Of a stretch of 64,000 nucleotides of DNA, positions 60,411-64,000 are shown piece by piece. Both the position numbers and the translations under genes were made by a program. The notes under the pieces are model-generated. The model had not been told where the DNA came from and ran no database searches. It saw nothing but the letters and a program-made list of their open reading frames with translations. Each line of letters opens with the position of its first letter. Position 1 is the stretch's first letter. Where the stretch lies: the NCBI GenBank assembly GCA_963806735.1, contig CAWEBE010000071.1, positions 62,001-126,000 on the forward strand, written 5' to 3'. The stretch is from CADEFX01 sp963806735. Lineage in GTDB: Bacteria; Pseudomonadota; Alphaproteobacteria; Rhizobiales; Hyphomicrobiaceae.

Positions 60411-61214
60411 CTATTGCGCCGTGAGGCCGCCGTCGACCACCATGCCCGAGCCGGTCATGAAGCCGGCATCGTCCGATGCCAGGAACACGATGCCGCGGGC
60501 GATGTCGCCGGGTACGCCGAGGCGCCCGATCGGATGCTGCTTGAGTGCTGTGCTGCGCGCGGTCTCCACGTCGTTGCTGCCTAATTGGTTGGCGCGCGCC
60601 GCGAAGGTCTGCGCGCCCATGTCGGTCTCGATCACGCCCGGATGGATGGAGTTGACGCGGATGCGGTAGCCCTTGCGCGCGAAGGCGAGGGCGGTGGACT
60701 TGGTGAAGAGCGTCACGCCGCCCTTGGTCATCGAATAGAGCGGATCGAGCTGCGAGCCGACCAGGCCCGCGATGGACGCCAGATTGACGATGGCGCTGCC
60801 GTGCTTGCTCTGCTTGGCGCTCTCGCGCAGCGCCGGTGCGCAGAGCTTTGTGCCCAGGAACACGCCGGTCATGTTGATGGCGACGAGCTTGTTCCAGTCA
60901 TCGAGCGTAGCCTCCTCGAAGTCGCGGCCGAGGAACATGCCGGCATTGTTGACGAGAATGTCGAGATCGCCGAGCTGCTTGGTGGTGGCCGTGACGGCGG
61001 CGTTCCAGCTGGCTTCGCTGGTGACATCGAGCGGCAGGTAAAGCGCCTTGCCGCCGGCGCTCGAGATTTCCTCGGCGGTCTGACGGGCGCGATCCTGCAG
61101 GATGTCGGCGACCACCACCTTGGCGCCGGCCTCCGCCATCAGTTTTGCCGTCTCCGCGCCTATGCCGCGCGCCGCGCCGGAGATGAGGGCGACCTTGCCG
61201 TCCAGTCTGTTCAC
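60411..61214 (-). CDS. Short-chain dehydrogenase/reductase (classical SDR)
   Basis: About 267 residues. The GTG at 61214 follows a GGAGGAG site by six bases, better than the GTG at 61229, which lies inside that site. NAD-binding loop LISGAARGIGAETAKLMAEA, then NNAGMFLGRDF, the catalytic Ser in VNLASIAGLVG and Tyr/Lys in PLYSMTKGGVTL. The end, GSGMVVDGGLTAQ, is canonical. It probably oxidises a hydroxy acid or alcohol produced by the adjacent GMC oxidoreductase or PEP-mutase-family protein. Substrate unknown. Confidence 0.92.
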   Translation of the reverse strand: MNRLDGKVALISGAARGIGAETAKLMAEAGAKVVVADILQDRARQTAEEISSAGGKALYLPLDVTSEASWNAAVTATTKQLGDLDILVNNAGMFLGRDFEEATLDDWNKLVAINMTGVFLGTKLCAPALRESAKQSKHGSAIVNLASIAGLVGSQLDPLYSMTKGGVTLFTKSTALAFARKGYRIRVNSIHPGVIETDMGAQTFAARANQLGSNDVETARSTALKQHPIGRLGVPGDIARGIVFLASDDAGFMTGSGMVVDGGLTAQ

Positions 61215-61292
61215 TTGGGACTCCTCCACGTTGTTCTGGCATGCGCAAACTAGAGCACGCTTGCGCAGTATGCTCCAGGCTTCGTTGCAGCC

Positions 61293-62912
61293 TCAGGCGG
61301 CCGCGTCCTGCAAGACCATGGCCGCCCCCTTCTCACCGATCATGATGCTCGGCGCGTTGGTATTGCCGGCGACCACGCGCGGCATGATGGAGGCATCCAT
61401 GATCCTCAAGGCCGCAACGCCGTGCACCCTCAGCCGCGCGTCCACGACCGCCTCTTTGTCCGATCCCATGCGGCAGGTCCCCACCGGATGCAGGTTGGCG
61501 ACGCCGCGCTGCCGCAGGTCCTCCGTCAGATCTTGGTCGCTCGTCACGCTGGGACCCGGCAGAATCTCCTCCACGACATAGGGCCGCAAGGCCGGCTGCT
61601 CCGCGATCCGGCGGGCGATGCGCATGCCCGACAGCATCGCTTCGATGTCATAGGCGGTGGCCAGGAAGTTGAATCGGATCTCGGGCGCTGCCAGCGGGTC
61701 GGGGCTCTTGAGCCGCACGCTGCCGCGGCCCTCGGGCTTCAGGTGCACGGGGCTCAGCGAGAAGCCGGGGAACGGATGCGGCCTCACTCCCGTGCGGTCA
61801 CGCGAGAGGATGCTCCAGATGAACATGTTGAACTGGATGTCGGGCTGCTCCAGGCGCAAGTCGCTGCGCACGAAGGCGCCGGCATACAGGCCGTTGTTCG
61901 AAAGCGGGCCCTTGCGCCCGAACGCGTAGGCGAGTGCTGCCTTCACCTGCCGCGGCAAGCTGGCGTGCAGGTCGTTGAGGGTGATGGGCTTGGAGCAGCG
62001 GTACGAGCAGTAGGTATTGAAATGATCGTGCAGGTTAGCGCCCACCCCTGGCAGCTCGCGCGCCACGGGAATGCCCATCTGGCGCAGCAGCTCGCCGGGT
62101 CCGATGCCTGAAAGCTGCAGGAGTTGCGGCGAGCCGTAGACGCCGCCGCTGACGATCACCTCGCCGCGCGCCCGCGCCTCTCTGAGGCCGCCGGGCGTCC
62201 TGTATTCGATGCCGACTGCACGTCCACCTTCGACGAGGATGCGTGTGGCATGCGCTCGGGTGACGATGTCCAGGTTGCGGCGGTTGCGCGCCGGCCGCAG
62301 GTACGCTTTCGCAGTGCTCCAGCGGCGGCCGTCCCGCACGGTTGTCTGATAGTAGCCGGCGCCCTCCTGCTTGGCGCCGTTGAAGTCGGGGTTGCGCGGG
62401 ATGCCCGCTTGCACGCACGCCTCGACGATGGCTTGCGCCAGCTCATTGGGGCTCTTGGGATCGGACACGTGCAGCGGACCGCCCACACCGTGAAACGCAT
62501 CCGCTCCACGCTCTTGATCCTCGGCCTTCTTGAAGTATGGGAGCACGTCGCTCCAGCCCCAGCCCTCGCAGCCGCGCTGGCGCCAGTCGTCGTAGTCGGC
62601 CGGCGTGCCGCGCATGTAGATCATGCCGTTGATCGAGCTGGTGCCGCCCAGTATTTTCCCGCGCGGCTGGTAGGAGGTGCGGTTGTTGAGCTGCGGTACC
62701 GGCTCGCTCTCGAACATCCAGTTGACCGACGGGTTGGTGTAGAGCTTGTGGTAGCCGAGCGGCACGTGGATCCAGGGATTGCGGTCACGCACGCCGGCTT
62801 CCAGCAGCAGCACGCGATGGCGCCCGGATTCGCTCAGGCGCGCAGCCACTGCGCACCCGGCCGATCCGGCTCCGGTCACGATGTAGTCGTAAGCGTCTGC
62901 TCCCTGCTCCAC
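61293..62912 (-). CDS. GMC-family FAD-dependent oxidoreductase (choline dehydrogenase-like)
   Basis: A 539-residue flavoprotein. The FAD-binding loop YIVTGAGSAGCAVAARLSES is near the N-terminus. Also seen are PRGKILGGTSSINGMIYMRG (GMC signature 1), VIVSGGVYGSPQLLQLSGIG (signature 2), ANLHPVGTCRMGSDKEAVVD (active-site His) and a final DASIMPRVVAGNTNAPSIMI. It oxidises an alcohol to an aldehyde or acid. The GTG start at 62912 follows an AGGGGA site. It is encoded just after the enolase-superfamily gene, so the two probably belong to one sugar-acid or alcohol pathway. Confidence 0.93.
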   Translation of the reverse strand: MEQGADAYDYIVTGAGSAGCAVAARLSESGRHRVLLLEAGVRDRNPWIHVPLGYHKLYTNPSVNWMFESEPVPQLNNRTSYQPRGKILGGTSSINGMIYMRGTPADYDDWRQRGCEGWGWSDVLPYFKKAEDQERGADAFHGVGGPLHVSDPKSPNELAQAIVEACVQAGIPRNPDFNGAKQEGAGYYQTTVRDGRRWSTAKAYLRPARNRRNLDIVTRAHATRILVEGGRAVGIEYRTPGGLREARARGEVIVSGGVYGSPQLLQLSGIGPGELLRQMGIPVARELPGVGANLHDHFNTYCSYRCSKPITLNDLHASLPRQVKAALAYAFGRKGPLSNNGLYAGAFVRSDLRLEQPDIQFNMFIWSILSRDRTGVRPHPFPGFSLSPVHLKPEGRGSVRLKSPDPLAAPEIRFNFLATAYDIEAMLSGMRIARRIAEQPALRPYVVEEILPGPSVTSDQDLTEDLRQRGVANLHPVGTCRMGSDKEAVVDARLRVHGVAALRIMDASIMPRVVAGNTNAPSIMIGEKGAAMVLQDAAA

Positions 62913-62937
62913 TCGCGTTTCCCCTGATTATTCTCGT

Positions 62938-64000
62938 TTAGTTGACTCTGTATTTTGCAATCACGCCGGGGTCGAGTACCAGCCCGAAGCCTGGGCCATC
63001 CGCGACTTTCAGGATGCCATCGCGGATGGCCGGACGGTTCGCCCACATCGTTTGCCAGACTGGATCACGATCGGGATCGGCGAAGCATTCGATGTACGTC
63101 CCGTGTGGGATGGCCGAGATGAGGTGCTGCGAGATCTGCAACTCCTCATGATGCGCCATCTCGACGCCAGCGGCAGCGCAGAGTGCGGCTGCGCGCCGCC
63201 AGTCGGTGACGCCACCGCCTTCGGAGACATCGTAGTTGACGAGATCGACGGCCTCAGCATCGAGCAGGCGGCGTACGCCGTGCAGCGTGATCTCGCATTG
63301 GCCGGCGTTGATAGGAATGCGGGTGGCACGGCGCACGCGGGCCATCTGTGCAGTGTCATCATACCAGTGGCAGGGCTCCTCGAACCAGCGGATGTTGTAG
63401 GGCTCGACGAGATGCGCGAAACGGATGGCGTCCTGCGCGGTCCAGCCACGATTGGCATCGACCGCAAGAGTGAAATCAGGGCCGGCGGCCTTGCGCGCCG
63501 CCTCGACGCGACGTGCGTCCTCCTCTGGCGCGAGGCCGCCGACCTTGAACTTGCAGCCGGCCATGCCGGCGCGGCGGTACATCTCCATCTCGCGGCCGAT
63601 GTCGGCCAGCGTCTTGCCTTCCATGTAGTAGCCGCCGATCGAGATGATGGGGACGCTGTCGCGATAGCCGCCGATCAGCTCGCGCACGCTGCGGCCGGTG
63701 GCCTTGCCGATCACGTCCCATACGGCACAGTCGACGCAGGCGATGGCCTCGAGTAGCGTCTTGCGGTCGCGGTTGGGGATGGTCAGGGCGAACATCTTTT
63801 CCCAGATTCGCTCGGTCTCGAAGATGCCAAGCCCTTTGACGAGGGGTGCCAGCTCATCCTCGATGATGCGCACGATAGCGAGCCCATGCTCGCGGTTGTC
63901 GCCATTGTAGACCTCGCTCACGAGGCCACCCTCGGTGCGCAAGCGCGTGACCACGGTGGAGCGCTTGAGCACGGCATATGTGCTGCCGCCGAAGTTCTTC
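62938..64000 (-). CDS. Mandelate racemase/muconate lactonizing enzyme family (enolase superfamily), partial
   Basis: The reading frame is open at the right edge: codons upstream of 63972 continue KNFGGSTYAVLKRSTVVTRL, the normal N-terminal part, so the true start lies outside the window. The barrel has CKFKVGGLAPEEDARRVEAA (KxK catalytic base), FTLAVDANRGWTAQDAIRFA (Asp ligand), IRWFEEPCHWYD (Glu ligand), NAGQCEITLHGVRRLLDAEA (Glu ligand) and VEMAHHEELQ with a His on the opposite face. These residues fit the mandelate-racemase subgroup of dehydratases or racemases acting on carbohydrate acids. Immediately followed by the GMC gene. Confidence 0.92.
   Translation of the reverse strand, partial: KNFGGSTYAVLKRSTVVTRLRTEGGLVSEVYNGDNREHGLAIVRIIEDELAPLVKGLGIFETERIWEKMFALTIPNRDRKTLLEAIACVDCAVWDVIGKATGRSVRELIGGYRDSVPIISIGGYYMEGKTLADIGREMEMYRRAGMAGCKFKVGGLAPEEDARRVEAARKAAGPDFTLAVDANRGWTAQDAIRFAHLVEPYNIRWFEEPCHWYDDTAQMARVRRATRIPINAGQCEITLHGVRRLLDAEAVDLVNYDVSEGGGVTDWRRAAALCAAAGVEMAHHEELQISQHLISAIPHGTYIECFADPDRDPVWQTMWANRPAIRDGILKVADGPGFGLVLDPGVIAKYRVN

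Noticed and set aside
1..64000. CRISPR arrays, tRNA/rRNA genes, insertion sequences or prophage
   Set aside because: I looked for regular direct repeats, cloverleaf-type sequences, transposase motifs and phage structural genes and saw none; a dedicated tRNA or covariance search was not possible here.

Overview
The window is GC-rich, densely coded DNA on a bacterial chromosome. The gene families point to an alphaproteobacterium of the order Hyphomicrobiales (Rhizobiales), perhaps near the Bradyrhizobiaceae/Xanthobacteraceae. The evidence is a rhizobial-type PmtA-like phospholipid N-methyltransferase, tripartite tricarboxylate transporters with extra TctC-type binding proteins, a Co-type nitrile hydratase with a His-rich alpha N-terminus, and palindromic intergenic repeats. 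The genus is inference. I saw no rRNA, tRNA, CRISPR array, prophage or insertion sequence.

Layout. 1-2.6 kb: two ABC solute-binding proteins, the first cut by the window edge. 2.8-5.2 kb: small proteins and leuD. 5.2-15.5 kb: a catabolic and uptake block (hydantoinase-A-like protein, MaoC-like double hotdog, BNR propeller, VOC protein, tctCBA, an AtuA-type pair and a second TctC). 15.9-21.7 kb: a pair of small conserved proteins, then a lipid block (phosphatidylserine decarboxylase, membrane-anchored class III aminotransferase, Mpo1/DUF962-like protein, PmtA-like methyltransferase and a frameshifted glycosyltransferase). 21.9-26.8 kb: DoxX and TPR proteins, and an ECF sigma/anti-sigma pair flanked by two metallo-beta-lactamase-fold hydrolases. 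26.9-30.3 kb: a methyltransferase-DUF616 fusion, an unusual Trp-rich protein, a small Lys-rich secreted protein and an HCCA-isomerase-like protein. 30.7-34.4 kb: argG, a site-2-type protease and the nitrile hydratase genes. 34.4-40.1 kb: a complete peptide-type ABC importer, with hairpins between the binding-protein gene and the permease genes. 40.4-43.3 kb: two SDR dehydrogenases, a carboxymuconolactone-decarboxylase-like protein and a ModE-like regulator. 43.4-48.3 kb: an operon with a secreted protein, a Sel1-repeat protein and a caspase-like protease. 48.4-55.3 kb: a transglutaminase / ATP-grasp / alpha-E / DUF2126 cluster. 55.5-64 kb: alpha/beta hydrolase, LLM flavin enzyme, intergenic repeats, rhodanese, PEP-mutase family, SDR, GMC oxidoreductase and an enolase-superfamily enzyme cut by the window edge.

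The dominant theme is uptake and oxidation of small organic acids, amides and peptides. The least explained systems are the caspase/Sel1/secreted-protein operon, the lipid block with its membrane-anchored PLP enzyme, the transglutaminase/amidoligase-like cluster (a known but poorly characterised type), and the 74-aa protein ending in Gly-Gly with its 143-aa partner. At least four genes (glycosyltransferase, argG, nthA and the Sel1 gene) carry single-base frameshifts. Two of these fuse neighbouring genes into one artificial-looking reading frame. Sequencing errors are the simplest explanation, so those fusions should not be taken at face value.
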